Below, piece after piece: positions 42,164-51,004 of a DNA stretch of 64,000 nt. Under the pieces are notes generated by a model that saw nothing but the letters and a program-made list of their open reading frames with translations, was not told the origin of the DNA and ran no database searches. This stretch comes from Rugosimonospora africana. Lineage in GTDB: Bacteria > Actinomycetota > Actinomycetes > Mycobacteriales > Micromonosporaceae. The stretch spans positions 62,001 to 126,000 of the forward strand of contig NZ_BONZ01000057.1 in the NCBI RefSeq assembly GCF_016862975.1, read 5' to 3'. How positions within the stretch are numbered: the stretch's first letter is position 1; each line of letters begins with the position of its first letter. A program made the translations under genes and the position numbers.

Positions 42164-42844
42164 ATGACGACTACTGGCGTTTGGGCGAGCGGTGGGTCAT
42201 TGGCAACGGTGCCAGCACCAACCAAGACCGATCACGCGTACCTGTCGCTGCGCCGCATGATTCTTGACGGCGAACTCGCCCCGGGCGACGTACTGGACCA
42301 GGAAGCGCTGGCGGCGATGCTGTCGCTGTCCACCACGCCGATCCGGGAGGCACTGCGGCGACTGGAGTCTGAGCGTCTCATCGTCAGCAGGGCGCACCGC
42401 AGCACCGAGGTCGCGCCGCTGTCGTTCGAGAGCCTGAAGCAGACCTACGCCATCAGGATCGTGTTGGATTCCATGGCGGTCGAGCTCGCGGCGGCGAACG
42501 CCACCGAGGATCAGATCAAGGAGATGCGGCGGTGCGCGAAGCTGCCGCGGCAGAAGGACGACCCGCTCGCCCGGCTGCAGAAGAACCGCGCGTTCCACCA
42601 AGCGATCTACTCGGCCTGTGGCAACGACATCCTCATCGACATTCTCGACTCGTTGTGGGATCTTAGTGATCGCTACCGGATCGTGGTGCTGCGTAACACC
42701 CCGGCCGCCGAGGCGGCGCGATCCGAGCACGACGCCATCCTCGAAGCGGTGGTGTCAGGCCAGCGACGTAAGGCAGGTCAGCTGATGCGCGAACACCTGG
42801 AGCAGTCGCTGGCGACGATCACCCGGGTGGTCAAGCCGAAGTAG
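42164..42844 (+). CDS. GntR-family transcriptional regulator, FCD subfamily, copy 2
   Basis: 226 residues from the ATG at 42,164 (AGGTGA upstream), the same length as the regulator at 2,851. The recognition helix LSTTPIREALRRLESERL differs from its paralogue in two residues, and the FCD domain keeps the His-containing NRAFHQAIYSACGN. It precedes an RraA-fold gene by 84 bases and probably heads a transcript with it. Likely a ligand-released repressor of the island through TATAGNCTACA sites; that link is inference. Confidence 0.92.
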   Translation: MTTTGVWASGGSLATVPAPTKTDHAYLSLRRMILDGELAPGDVLDQEALAAMLSLSTTPIREALRRLESERLIVSRAHRSTEVAPLSFESLKQTYAIRIVLDSMAVELAAANATEDQIKEMRRCAKLPRQKDDPLARLQKNRAFHQAIYSACGNDILIDILDSLWDLSDRYRIVVLRNTPAAEAARSEHDAILEAVVSGQRRKAGQLMREHLEQSLATITRVVKPK

Positions 42845-42928
42845 GCGCCGGCCGGCCGCCCGACGATGCCGCACGAGGCCCGAGCAACACCGGCCTCGTG
42901 CGGCCGTAACGGACAGGAGGACCCGCAC

Positions 42929-43582
42929 ATGGACGATGTAGTCGCCGCACTCCGCCCCCTCGGAACCTCGACGATCTCCGACGCACTCGACCGTCTCGGC
43001 CTCATCGGGCAGCTGCCCAAGGTCTATCCCGTGCTGCAGGGCATGCGCACGGCGGGGCGGGTCTTCTCCATTCAGTACGAGCCGGTCGACGCCAGCGGTG
43101 GCACGGTCGGCGACTACATCGACGACGTACCGAGCGAAGACGTCCTGGTGCTGGACAACGCCGCACGCACAGACGTGACCGTCTGGGGCGACATCCTCAC
43201 CTCCGTGGCGCACGCCAGGGGCATTCAGGGCACCGTGATCAACGGTGTGTGCCGGGACACCGACCGGATCCACGAACTCGGGTACCCGGTGTTCAGCGTC
43301 GGTCGTTGGATGCGCACCGGCAAAGACCGGGTACGCATGTCGGCCGTCAACGTGCCGCTCACCTTCGGCGACATCCGGGTCCTGCCCGGAGACATCGCGA
43401 TCGGCGACGACGACGGCGTCGTCTTCGTGCCGGCGGCCCGGGAAAACGAGGTGGTCGAGGCGGCGCTGCGGATCGCCGAGGCCGAGGACACCATTCGCGG
43501 CGTGGTCGCCGGTGGCGTCCGCCTGGATGAGGCGCGCAGCAAGGCCGGCTACCACCGGCTGCAGAGCCTGCAGACGCGCTGA
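42929..43582 (+). CDS. RraA-fold aldolase/decarboxylase, copy 3
   Basis: 217 residues from the ATG at 42,929 with ACAGGAGG upstream. STISDALDRLGLIGQLP starts the fold; VWGDILTSVAHARGIQGTVINGVCRDTDRI carries the Arg-Asp pair that binds metal and enolate. It is more like a typical oxaloacetate-decarboxylase/HMG aldolase than copy 2. It sits between the GntR gene and glcDEF, so it may supply or remove C2-C4 acids linked to glycolate oxidation. Confidence 0.85.
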   Translation: MDDVVAALRPLGTSTISDALDRLGLIGQLPKVYPVLQGMRTAGRVFSIQYEPVDASGGTVGDYIDDVPSEDVLVLDNAARTDVTVWGDILTSVAHARGIQGTVINGVCRDTDRIHELGYPVFSVGRWMRTGKDRVRMSAVNVPLTFGDIRVLPGDIAIGDDDGVVFVPAARENEVVEAALRIAEAEDTIRGVVAGGVRLDEARSKAGYHRLQSLQTR

Positions 43583-43596
43583 GTCCTGTCCCGCGT

Positions 43597-43694
43597 CAGT
43601 TGCCTTTCCCGCATCGGTTGCCGTTCCCGCCTCAATTGCCGCTCTTACCTCGGTTACTGCTCTTACCTCGGTTGCCGTTCCTGCCTCGGTTTCC
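43597..43694. repeat. Tandem array, 18-bp unit, about five copies
   Basis: CGGTTGCCGTTCCCGCCT and variants run head to tail, followed by GC-rich sequence up to the glcD start. No gene is seen in this 308-base gap. Confidence 0.8.
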
Positions 43695-43890
43695 GGCCTG
43701 ACCCCAGCCGCCGGCCGGCGGCGATCAGCCGGCCCGGGCGGCGGCCCTGCGGACGATGCCTCGCCGCGCCGGCCGCCCGGGTGGCGGTCGCGCGGTCCCG
43801 AGGTCCCGCGGTCCCGGGGAAATCGAGGCTTGACGGACAGGCGCGGCTCGGGTGACGGTGAGGTACCGATCATGTGCTTGAGGAGTCGTG

Positions 43891-45423
43891 ATGACCCAGC
43901 CTCAGGTTGACGACAGGACCCGAGATCCCGGGCGGACGGGGATCGCCGATGATGGCACGGCGCCGTCGGCCAGGATGGTGCGGCTGGCTGAGCGGCTGCG
44001 CGAGCGCATCGGAGCCGACAAGGTGCTCACGGACCCGGCCCAGCTGCGCACGTACGAGTGCGACGGGCTCGCCGCGGTGCGGGTGCGGCCCGGCATCGTC
44101 GTGCTCGCGTCCCACCGCGACGACGTCGTGCAGACTGTGCGGTCGTGCGCCGAGGCGGGGGTACCGTTCGTGGCCCGCGGCTCGGGCACCGGGCTGTCCG
44201 GCGGCGCGATACCCGTCGCGGACGGCGTGCTCATCGTCCTGTCCCGGCTCCGGCAGATCGTGTCGGTAGACCCGGACAACGCCCGCGTCGTCGTGGAGCC
44301 GGGCGTCATCAACCTCTGGGTCAGCCGGGAGGCCGCGCCGTACGACCAGGCGTACGCGCCCGACCCGTCCTCGCAACAGGTCTGCAGCATCGGCGGCAAC
44401 GTCGCCGAGAACGCCGGCGGCGCACACTGTCTCAAGTACGGATTCACGGTCAACCACGTGATGGGCGCGGAGGTGGTGCTGCCCGACGGCGAGGTCGTGC
44501 GGCTGGGAGGTACCGCATCGGAGCACCCCGGCCTCGACCTGCTCGGAGCGTTCATCGGCAGCGAGGGCACGCTCGGAGTCGCCACGCAGGTGACGGTCCG
44601 CACCATCCGGATACCGGAGACGGTGCAGACCATGCTCGTCGGCTTCCACAGCGTCCGGGACGCGGCCGGAACGGTCAGCGACATCATCGCCTCCGGGATC
44701 GTGCCCGCCGCGATCGAGATGATGGACGCGCTCGCCATCGAGGCCGCCGAGGCCGCCGTCCAGTGCGGGTACCCGCAGGGTGCGGTCGCCGTGCTCGTCA
44801 TCGAGCTGGACGGGCCCGCGGTCGAGGTCGACGAGCAGTTCCGCCAGGTGCGGGAGCTGGCCGAGGCACGGCACGCCTTCGAGACGCGCATCGCCCGGGA
44901 CGCCGCCGAGCGGGCGCTGATGTGGAAGGGGCGCAAGTCGGCGTTCGCCGCCGTGGGTCGCATCAGCCCGGCGTACTACGTGCAGGACGGGGTGATCCCG
45001 CGCACCCGGCTGCCCGAGGTGCTGGAAGAGATCGGCCGGCTGGCCGACGAGGCACAGATGCGGGTCGCCAACGTCTTCCACGCGGGCGACGGCAACCTGC
45101 ATCCGCTCATCCTGTTCGACGACGCCGTACCCGGGGCGGCGCACGACGCGGAGCGGCTCGGCGGCGCCATCCTCGACCTGTGCGTCGATCTCGGCGGCTC
45201 GATCACCGGGGAGCACGGCGTCGGCGTGGACAAGAAGTCCAAGATGGCACGGCAGTTCGCGGGCGAAGACCTCGACACGATGCAACTCGTCCGCTGCGCC
45301 TTCGATCCGGACGGACTGGCCAACCCCGGCAAGCTGTTCCCGACGCCCCGGCTGTGCGGCGAACGTCCGGGCGTGCGCACCGCCGCCGATACGCCCGATC
45401 CGGCGCTCGGGGAGGTGTTCTGA
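43891..45423 (+). CDS. glcD: FAD-linked glycolate/D-lactate oxidase subunit GlcD
   Basis: 510 residues (ATG directly after a GTG; GAGGAG upstream). FAD-binding PCMH domain: VPFVARGSGTGLSGGAI (about 90-106) and SIGGNVAENAGGAH (about 168-181); C-terminal FAD-oxidase domain with FHAGDGNLHP and GEHGVG. GlcD catalyses oxidation of glycolate to glyoxylate, or of other 2-hydroxy acids such as D-lactate. Overlaps glcE by one base; together with glcF it forms a complete three-gene set. Confidence 0.92.
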   Translation: MTQPQVDDRTRDPGRTGIADDGTAPSARMVRLAERLRERIGADKVLTDPAQLRTYECDGLAAVRVRPGIVVLASHRDDVVQTVRSCAEAGVPFVARGSGTGLSGGAIPVADGVLIVLSRLRQIVSVDPDNARVVVEPGVINLWVSREAAPYDQAYAPDPSSQQVCSIGGNVAENAGGAHCLKYGFTVNHVMGAEVVLPDGEVVRLGGTASEHPGLDLLGAFIGSEGTLGVATQVTVRTIRIPETVQTMLVGFHSVRDAAGTVSDIIASGIVPAAIEMMDALAIEAAEAAVQCGYPQGAVAVLVIELDGPAVEVDEQFRQVRELAEARHAFETRIARDAAERALMWKGRKSAFAAVGRISPAYYVQDGVIPRTRLPEVLEEIGRLADEAQMRVANVFHAGDGNLHPLILFDDAVPGAAHDAERLGGAILDLCVDLGGSITGEHGVGVDKKSKMARQFAGEDLDTMQLVRCAFDPDGLANPGKLFPTPRLCGERPGVRTAADTPDPALGEVF

Positions 45424-46628
45424 TGCCGGTCCGACCAGCCGTCCCATCCGGTACCCAGGTCTGCGGGGTGGTACCGGTCGACGTGGCGCAGCCGACGACG
45501 GCGGCCGAGGTCGCCGACGTGCTGCGGTCCACCCGGGGAACCGTCGTCCCGGTCGGGGCCGGCACGAAGACCGGCTGGGCCGCGCCGCCAACGTCATGCG
45601 ACCTGCTGCTGCGGACCACCGGGCTGGATCGCGTCGTCGAGCACGCGCCCGGCGACCTCGTCGTGGTCACCGAGGCCGGGGTGCGGTTGGAGTCGCTGCG
45701 GCGGCAACTGGCCGAGCACGGGCAGATGCTCGCTCTCGACCCGCCCGAGCCGGGCGCCACCATCGGCGGCATCATCGGCGCCAACGCTTCCGGCCCGCGC
45801 CGGCTGCGCTACGGCACGGTGCGCGATCTGCTCATCGGCGTCACGGTGGTGCTGGCCGACGGTACGACGGCGAAGTCCGGCGGCAAGGTGGTGAAGAACG
45901 TCGCCGGGTACGACCTCGGCAAGCTCTACACCGGGGCGCACGGCGGCCTCGGCGTCGTCGTGTCGGCGACTTGGCGGTTGCACCCGTTGCCGGCCGCGGT
46001 CGGCACGGTGGTCGTCCCGGTGAGCGACGCGGCCGAGGCCGGTCGGCTCTCCGCGCTCCTGGCGCGCTCGACGCTGACCCCCACCGCGGTCGAGTTGCGC
46101 TTCGACGTGGCCAATGCGCAGGCGGCCAATGCGCAGGCGGTCGGTTCGAGGGTGACCGGTTCGGGGGTGACCGGCGAGCTGGTGGTGCTCTTCGAGAGCA
46201 TCGAGGCATCCGTCGACGCCCAGTCGCGGGCCGCCCTGGCGCTGCTCGGCGGCGGTACCCGCGAACAACGCCCGCCGTCCTGGTTCGGTCAGCGCCCCAC
46301 CGGCGGGATCGTGCTGCGGCTCGCCTTCGAGCCCTTCGCCCTGCCGCACGTGCTGCGCGCGCTGCCCGACGGTGCCTCGGGCACCGCGACGGCGTGCACC
46401 GGGGTGGCCTACGCCGCCGTTCCCGAGACCACCGACCTCGCCGCGCTGCGCGCCGCGATCCGGCCCTACGACGGCTCGGCGGTCGTGCTCGCCGCCGCCG
46501 ACGCCGCGCGGGCCGGGCTCGACCACTGGGGACCGGTACCCGATTCCTTCGGCCTGATGACCCGGGTGAAGGACCAGTTCGATCCGCGCCGACGCCTGTC
46601 GCCCGGTCGTCTCATCGGCGGGCTCTAA
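45423..46628 (+). CDS. glcE: Glycolate oxidase FAD-binding subunit GlcE
   Basis: 401 residues; the ATG overlaps the glcD stop, and the far longer frame upstream is a shadow of glcD. A second, shorter PCMH-type FAD domain shows TVVPVGAGTKTGWA and ATIGGIIGANASGPRRLRYG, then VKNVAGYDLGKLYTG. A short internal repeat (VANAQAANAQAVGSRVTGSG) near residue 230 is an insert. GlcE pairs with GlcD in the membrane-associated oxidase. Confidence 0.9.
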   Translation: MPVRPAVPSGTQVCGVVPVDVAQPTTAAEVADVLRSTRGTVVPVGAGTKTGWAAPPTSCDLLLRTTGLDRVVEHAPGDLVVVTEAGVRLESLRRQLAEHGQMLALDPPEPGATIGGIIGANASGPRRLRYGTVRDLLIGVTVVLADGTTAKSGGKVVKNVAGYDLGKLYTGAHGGLGVVVSATWRLHPLPAAVGTVVVPVSDAAEAGRLSALLARSTLTPTAVELRFDVANAQAANAQAVGSRVTGSGVTGELVVLFESIEASVDAQSRAALALLGGGTREQRPPSWFGQRPTGGIVLRLAFEPFALPHVLRALPDGASGTATACTGVAYAAVPETTDLAALRAAIRPYDGSAVVLAAADAARAGLDHWGPVPDSFGLMTRVKDQFDPRRRLSPGRLIGGL

Positions 46629-46648
46629 CTGACTCCCGGAGGCTCACC

Positions 46649-48262
46649 ATGACCGCGGAAACCACCGCCGGCAACGCACGTCCGTCCGGTGCCGCCAGCG
46701 CCGGCCATGCCGCCCAAGCCGTTGATGCCGCCCAAGCCGTTGATGCCGCCCAAGCCGGCGATGCCGCCCAAGCCGTCGGGGCCGCCCAAGCCGTCGGGGC
46801 GCGCCGCCCGCTGGACATCGGTCAGGGCGGCCCCATCGCGCGCAGCGCCGCGGCCGCCACGGTCGGGCTGGGCATGCCGCGCGTCGGCGCGCCCAACGGT
46901 CCGGCCTTCGACGGGCACCATCCGCCGGACGCCGCGTTGATCGGCGACTGTGTGCACTGCGGGTTCTGCCTCCCGACCTGCCCGACCTACCTGCTGTGGG
47001 GCGAGGAGATGGACAGCCCGCGCGGGCGCATCGACATCATGAAGGGCGGCCTCGCGGGCGACGCTTTCGACGAGAGCAGCGTGCGTCACCTCGACCAGTG
47101 CCTGGGTTGCATGGCGTGCGTGACGGCCTGCCCTTCCGGCGTGCAGTACGACAAACTCATCGAGGCCACCCGCGCGCAGCTGGAGCGGCGGGTCCCGCGA
47201 CCGGTGGGGCAGCGGCTGCTGCGCGCGATGGTCTACAGCCTGTTCCCGTACCCCCGGCGGCTGCGACTGCTGCGCGGGCCGCTGCGCGCCTACCAGGCCA
47301 GCGGACTGGGACGCGCGCTCGCCCGCACCGGGTTGCTCAACCGGCTGCCCGGACCGCTGCAGGCGATGGAGTCCCTGGCGCCCAGGCTCGGCCACGTGGA
47401 GCGGCTTGCCGTGCGCACCCCCGCGGTGGGCACCCGGCGCCGCACCGTCGGGCTGCTCACCGGATGCGTGCAGGGCAGCTTCTTCCCCGACGTCAACGCC
47501 GCCACCGTGCGCGTGCTCGCGGCCGAGGGCTGCGAGGTCGTGGTGCCTCGCGGCCAGGGCTGCTGCGGTGCGCTGTCGGCGCATGCCGGCCGCGAGCCGG
47601 AGGCGTTGAGGTTCGCCAAGGACGTCATCGCGACGTTCGAGGCCGCGGGTGTCGAGACCGTCGTCGTCAACGCCGCCGGCTGCGGCTCCAATCTCAAGGA
47701 GTACGGCCACCTGCTGCGCGACGAGCCGGGTTGGGCCGGGCGGGCCGAGGCGCTGGCGGCGAAGGTACGGGATGTCACGGAACTGCTCGACGAGCTGGGG
47801 CCGGTCGCCGAACGCCATCCGCTGCCGATGACGATCGCGTACCAGGACGCCTGCCACCTCGGGCACGCCCAAGGGGTACGCGACCAGCCACGCCGGCTCC
47901 TGCGCGGCATCCCCGGCGTGCAGGTGCGCGAGCCGGTCGAGGCCGAGATCTGCTGCGGCAGCGCCGGCACCTACAACGTGCTGCACCCCGAGCCGGCGCG
48001 GGAACTCGGCGAGCGGAAGGCCAAGGCGATACTGGCGACCGGCGCGGAGGTCATGGTCACCGCCAACCCGGGATGCTGGATGCAGGTCGCGACGACGCTC
48101 GCCCGCATGGGCCGGCGCATGCCGGTGGCTCACACCGTTCAGGTGCTCGACGCCTCGATCCGCGGGGTCCCGGTACAGCGGCTGCTGGCCCGGGCGCTGG
48201 AGGGCCCCGGTACGGTCATGTCCACCGCCGCCCGCCCGGCGCGGTTCACTCCAGCGCGTTGA
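46649..48262 (+). CDS. glcF: Glycolate oxidase iron-sulfur subunit GlcF
   Basis: 537 residues from the ATG at 46,649 (CCGGAGG upstream). Two [4Fe-4S] ferredoxin motifs, CVHCGFCLPTCP and CLGCMACVTACP, precede two CCG domains (GQGCCGALSAHAG and EICCGSAGTYN). It passes electrons from GlcD/E to the quinone pool. The first 50 residues contain an AAQAVD hexapeptide repeated about six times, which other GlcF proteins lack. The 3' end overlaps the end of the facing DJ-1 gene by 17 bases. Confidence 0.92.
   Translation: MTAETTAGNARPSGAASAGHAAQAVDAAQAVDAAQAGDAAQAVGAAQAVGARRPLDIGQGGPIARSAAAATVGLGMPRVGAPNGPAFDGHHPPDAALIGDCVHCGFCLPTCPTYLLWGEEMDSPRGRIDIMKGGLAGDAFDESSVRHLDQCLGCMACVTACPSGVQYDKLIEATRAQLERRVPRPVGQRLLRAMVYSLFPYPRRLRLLRGPLRAYQASGLGRALARTGLLNRLPGPLQAMESLAPRLGHVERLAVRTPAVGTRRRTVGLLTGCVQGSFFPDVNAATVRVLAAEGCEVVVPRGQGCCGALSAHAGREPEALRFAKDVIATFEAAGVETVVVNAAGCGSNLKEYGHLLRDEPGWAGRAEALAAKVRDVTELLDELGPVAERHPLPMTIAYQDACHLGHAQGVRDQPRRLLRGIPGVQVREPVEAEICCGSAGTYNVLHPEPARELGERKAKAILATGAEVMVTANPGCWMQVATTLARMGRRMPVAHTVQVLDASIRGVPVQRLLARALEGPGTVMSTAARPARFTPAR
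46706..46803 (+). repeat. In-frame 18-bp tandem repeat within glcF
   Basis: GCCGCCCAAGCCGTTGAT and variants occur five to six times and encode AAQAVD/AAQAVG. Unit length is a multiple of three, so the frame is preserved. Confidence 0.85.
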
Positions 48263-48665
48263 GGAGTTCCTTGTCGAACGCCGGCAGGTCGTCCGGCTTC
48301 CGGCTGCTGATCAGCGTGAAGCCGCCGGTCCCGTCCACCACGACCTCTTCGTCGACCCAGGTGGCGCCCGCGTTGCGGTAGTCGGTCTGCAGCGACCGCC
48401 ACGAGGTGAGCCGCCGGCCGCGTACCAGATCCGCCTCGATGAGCACCCAACCACCGTGACAGATCACCGCGATCGGCTTGCCGGTGTCTGCGAACGCCTT
48501 GACGAAGGCCACCGCCGCCGGCTGCGTGCGCAACTGGTCGCCGTTCGCGACGCCGCCGGGCAGTACCAGCGCGGCGAAGTCACCCGCCCGGGCGTCTCCC
48601 GTGGTGACGTCAACGGTGAGTTCGTCCGCCCGGTCGAGGTGGTTGTACGCCTGAACCTTAGACAC
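48246..48665 (-). pseudogene. DJ-1/PfpI family protein lacking its N-terminus
   Basis: 139 residues from a GTG that overlaps the stop of the preceding enolase-superfamily gene. It starts at VQAYNHLDRADELTVDV, which is normally about 45-50 residues into PfpI/YhbO-type proteins. The nucleophile elbow AVICHGGW with its Cys and the C-terminal TSWRSLQTD and SRKPDDLPAF segments are intact, but the first beta strands and the conserved Glu are gone. It is probably a truncated, inactive remnant joined to its neighbour by a deletion; a functional short form cannot be excluded. Confidence 0.75.
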
Positions 48666-49749
48666 CAGCTATCTGGTATTTCTGGGCATCGCCGCGGCGC
48701 AGGGTCAGGCCGTTGCCCGGCCGGTCGGCGTCCACGGTGGCCGCACCGCCGGTGGGCGGGACGGTTCCGTCGAACAGCAGCCGTTCGATCCGGGCGTGGT
48801 CGTGGAACCACTCCAGGTGGCGCAGGTTCGGCACCGCGGCCGCGACGGCGAGATGCTGGTGTGGCGCGGTGTGTCCGGAGACCTGCAGGCCGTGCCCGGC
48901 GGCGACGGCGGCGGCCCGGAGGAACTCGGTGATGCCGCCGCACCGGGTGACGTCGACCTGCAGGCAGTCGACGTAGGGCGCCATCCGGGCGAAGTACGGC
49001 AGGTCGTACCCGTACTCGCCGGCCGTGACGTCGCAGTCCACCGCGTCGCGGACGATGCCGAGCCCGGTGAGGTCGTCGGAGGAGACGGGCTCCTCGAACC
49101 AGCTCACCCCCAGGTCGGCGAACTCGCGGGCGATCCGGATCGCCTGTTTGCGGGTGTACCCGCCGTTGGCGTCGACGTACAGTTCGGCGTCGTCGCCGAT
49201 GGTGTGCCGGGCGGCGGCCATGCGCGCCAGGTCGCGGCCGGCGTCCGTGCCCCACGACTCACCGATTTTGATCTTCACCCGGGGGATGCCGTCGTCGTGG
49301 ACCCAGGTGGACAGTTGCCGGTGCTGCTGTTCGTCGCTGTACGTCGTGAAGCCGCCGCTGCCGTACACCGGCACGCTGTCGCGGGCCGCGCCCAGCAGGC
49401 CGAGCAGAGACTGGTCGTGCAGGCGGGCCTTGAGGTCCCAGAGCGCGCAGTCCGCGGCGGACAGGGCCATGCTCGCTATGCCGGGCCGCCCGGAGTTGCG
49501 GACCGCGCGCCGCATGGCCATCCAGGCCGCGGGAGTGTTGTCCGGGTTCTGGTTTTCCAGCACGGGTGCGAGCAGGTCGCGGATCAGGCTGCCGATGGCC
49601 GGTGGGCCATACGTGAAGCCGAGTCCGGTGGTGCCGGCGCCGGTGGCCTCGACGAGCACCAGCGTGGTGCTGTCCCAGGCGAACGTTCCGTCGGCTTCGG
49701 GTGCGTCGGTGGGAATCCGGTAGGCGGAGACCTGAAGACTGATGCTCAC
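48658..49749 (-). CDS. Mandelate racemase/muconate lactonizing (enolase superfamily) enzyme 2
   Basis: 363 residues from the GTG at 49,749, which has AAAGGAG at good spacing; the GTG 18 bases earlier would bury that site. KxK motif VKIKIG, metal ligands in VDANGGY, WFEEPV and TAGEYGYD, and HTAPHQHL near the C-terminus. It differs much from enzyme 1 and belongs to the acid-sugar dehydratase side of the superfamily. It runs into the truncated DJ-1 gene. Substrate unknown. Confidence 0.88.
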   Translation of the reverse strand: MSISLQVSAYRIPTDAPEADGTFAWDSTTLVLVEATGAGTTGLGFTYGPPAIGSLIRDLLAPVLENQNPDNTPAAWMAMRRAVRNSGRPGIASMALSAADCALWDLKARLHDQSLLGLLGAARDSVPVYGSGGFTTYSDEQQHRQLSTWVHDDGIPRVKIKIGESWGTDAGRDLARMAAARHTIGDDAELYVDANGGYTRKQAIRIAREFADLGVSWFEEPVSSDDLTGLGIVRDAVDCDVTAGEYGYDLPYFARMAPYVDCLQVDVTRCGGITEFLRAAAVAAGHGLQVSGHTAPHQHLAVAAAVPNLRHLEWFHDHARIERLLFDGTVPPTGGAATVDADRPGNGLTLRRGDAQKYQIAGV

Positions 49750-49895
49750 ACCCTTCGCTCCTTTCACTCGCGGCTCGCGCTGCCACTCGCGGCTCAGATT
49801 TCCCTACCGTTTCGACGTGTCGCGCTCCTGTCGTCGGCTACCCGAACCCGCCGGGCAGAAACCGGGGCCTCGACCGCGCGGGTCGGCGGGAACAC

Positions 49896-50474
49896 TCACC
49901 TCCTGGACCGGTGAACCAACGGGACCACGTACCACAGCGCGATATACAACGCCGCCATGACGGCGGCCAGCGCGGCCGCCACCCGGGCGCCGGAGACCAC
50001 GTCGACCACCACGAACACCGCGCCGGCCAACGCGAGGAGCAGGAAGACCAGACCGGCCTGGGCAACCACCGAGGCGGTGCGCACCAGCTGAGGCTTGAGC
50101 CCGCTGCGGAACACCAGCCGGTGGTAGCTGACCGGCGTGATGAGCAGGGCGCTGGCCGTCGCGGAGGCCATCAGCGTGGCCAGGTAGGCATCCCGGTCCA
50201 GCCAGCCGATCTCACCGAACCGGTTGGTGAACGGCAGGGTGAGCAGGAAGGCGAACAGGATCTGGACCCCGGTCTGGGCGACCCGCAACTCCTGGAGCAG
50301 CTCCCCGAGATTGCGGTCCCAGCGTTCCATGGGCGTCTCGTCGCGCCCGTCCCGCGCGTTGCTCCTTTCCGGCGCCCGATCCTGCCTCCCGTCCTCCTGC
50401 ATGGCCTCGGGTACCCGACCGGGTATCCCGGAAAACCGGCACGGGGCGGCGGTGCGGCGCGCGCTGTTTGTCAT
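49896..50474 (-). CDS. DUF6328-like integral membrane protein
   Basis: 192 residues from the ATG at 50,474, though starts at 50,402 or the Met of MERWDRNLGELLQ (50,330) are as likely since no ribosome site is clear. The core RNLGELLQELRVAQTGVQILFAFLLTLPF and TPVSYHRLVFR are typical of DUF6328 proteins of actinomycetes, with four membrane helices. Function unknown. It is transcribed away from the ferritin-like gene. Confidence 0.8.
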   Translation of the reverse strand: MTNSARRTAAPCRFSGIPGRVPEAMQEDGRQDRAPERSNARDGRDETPMERWDRNLGELLQELRVAQTGVQILFAFLLTLPFTNRFGEIGWLDRDAYLATLMASATASALLITPVSYHRLVFRSGLKPQLVRTASVVAQAGLVFLLLALAGAVFVVVDVVSGARVAAALAAVMAALYIALWYVVPLVHRSRR

Positions 50475-50545
50475 GGATTAGCCGGCAGCGCCAGAGGGTA
50501 GAGCACGTCCACGTGGAACCCTCGGACGGATGGATCGGTGGACTC

Positions 50546-50962
50546 ATGGACCAGAAGGCGTTTGTCGAGCTGCTCAACCAGGACCTCTCGACGGAGTACC
50601 AGTCGATAGTGCAGTACACGCAGCACATCGCGACCATCAAGGGCGCGCAGTACCAGGCGCTGATCGAGGAACTGCGCAACCACGTCAACCAGGAACTGAC
50701 TCACGCGATGACGCTGGCCGAGCAGGTCGACTTCCTCGGCGGGGTGCCGACCGTGGCCGTACCGGACATCCCCAACGAGCCCGACGAAGACGCGGCACTG
50801 CGCCAGGATCTCGCCCTGGAGACCGCGCAGTTGCAGCGCTACCGCGACCGGGTCGCCCAGGCCGGCGAACTCGGCCTGCCCGATGTCGCCGAGGCGCTCA
50901 AGCCGCTGCTGACCCAGACTCAGGACCACGTCATGGATCTGCAGACGGCGCTCGGCCAGTAG
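50546..50962 (+). CDS. Ferritin-like (bacterioferritin-type) protein
   Basis: 138 residues from the ATG at 50,546. A four-helix bundle with the carboxylate/histidine pattern of ferritin-like proteins: LSTEYQSIVQYTQHI, ELRNHVNQELTHAMTLAEQVDFLGG, then a second pair of helices ending in TQTQDHVMDL. It probably stores or handles iron, or binds DNA like Dps relatives. It stands alone between DUF6328 and a convergent quinone oxidoreductase. Confidence 0.85.
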   Translation: MDQKAFVELLNQDLSTEYQSIVQYTQHIATIKGAQYQALIEELRNHVNQELTHAMTLAEQVDFLGGVPTVAVPDIPNEPDEDAALRQDLALETAQLQRYRDRVAQAGELGLPDVAEALKPLLTQTQDHVMDLQTALGQ

Positions 50963-51004
50963 GCACGGGCGGGTTCGCGGCCGCGACGGTGGTGCGCCGG
51001 AACG

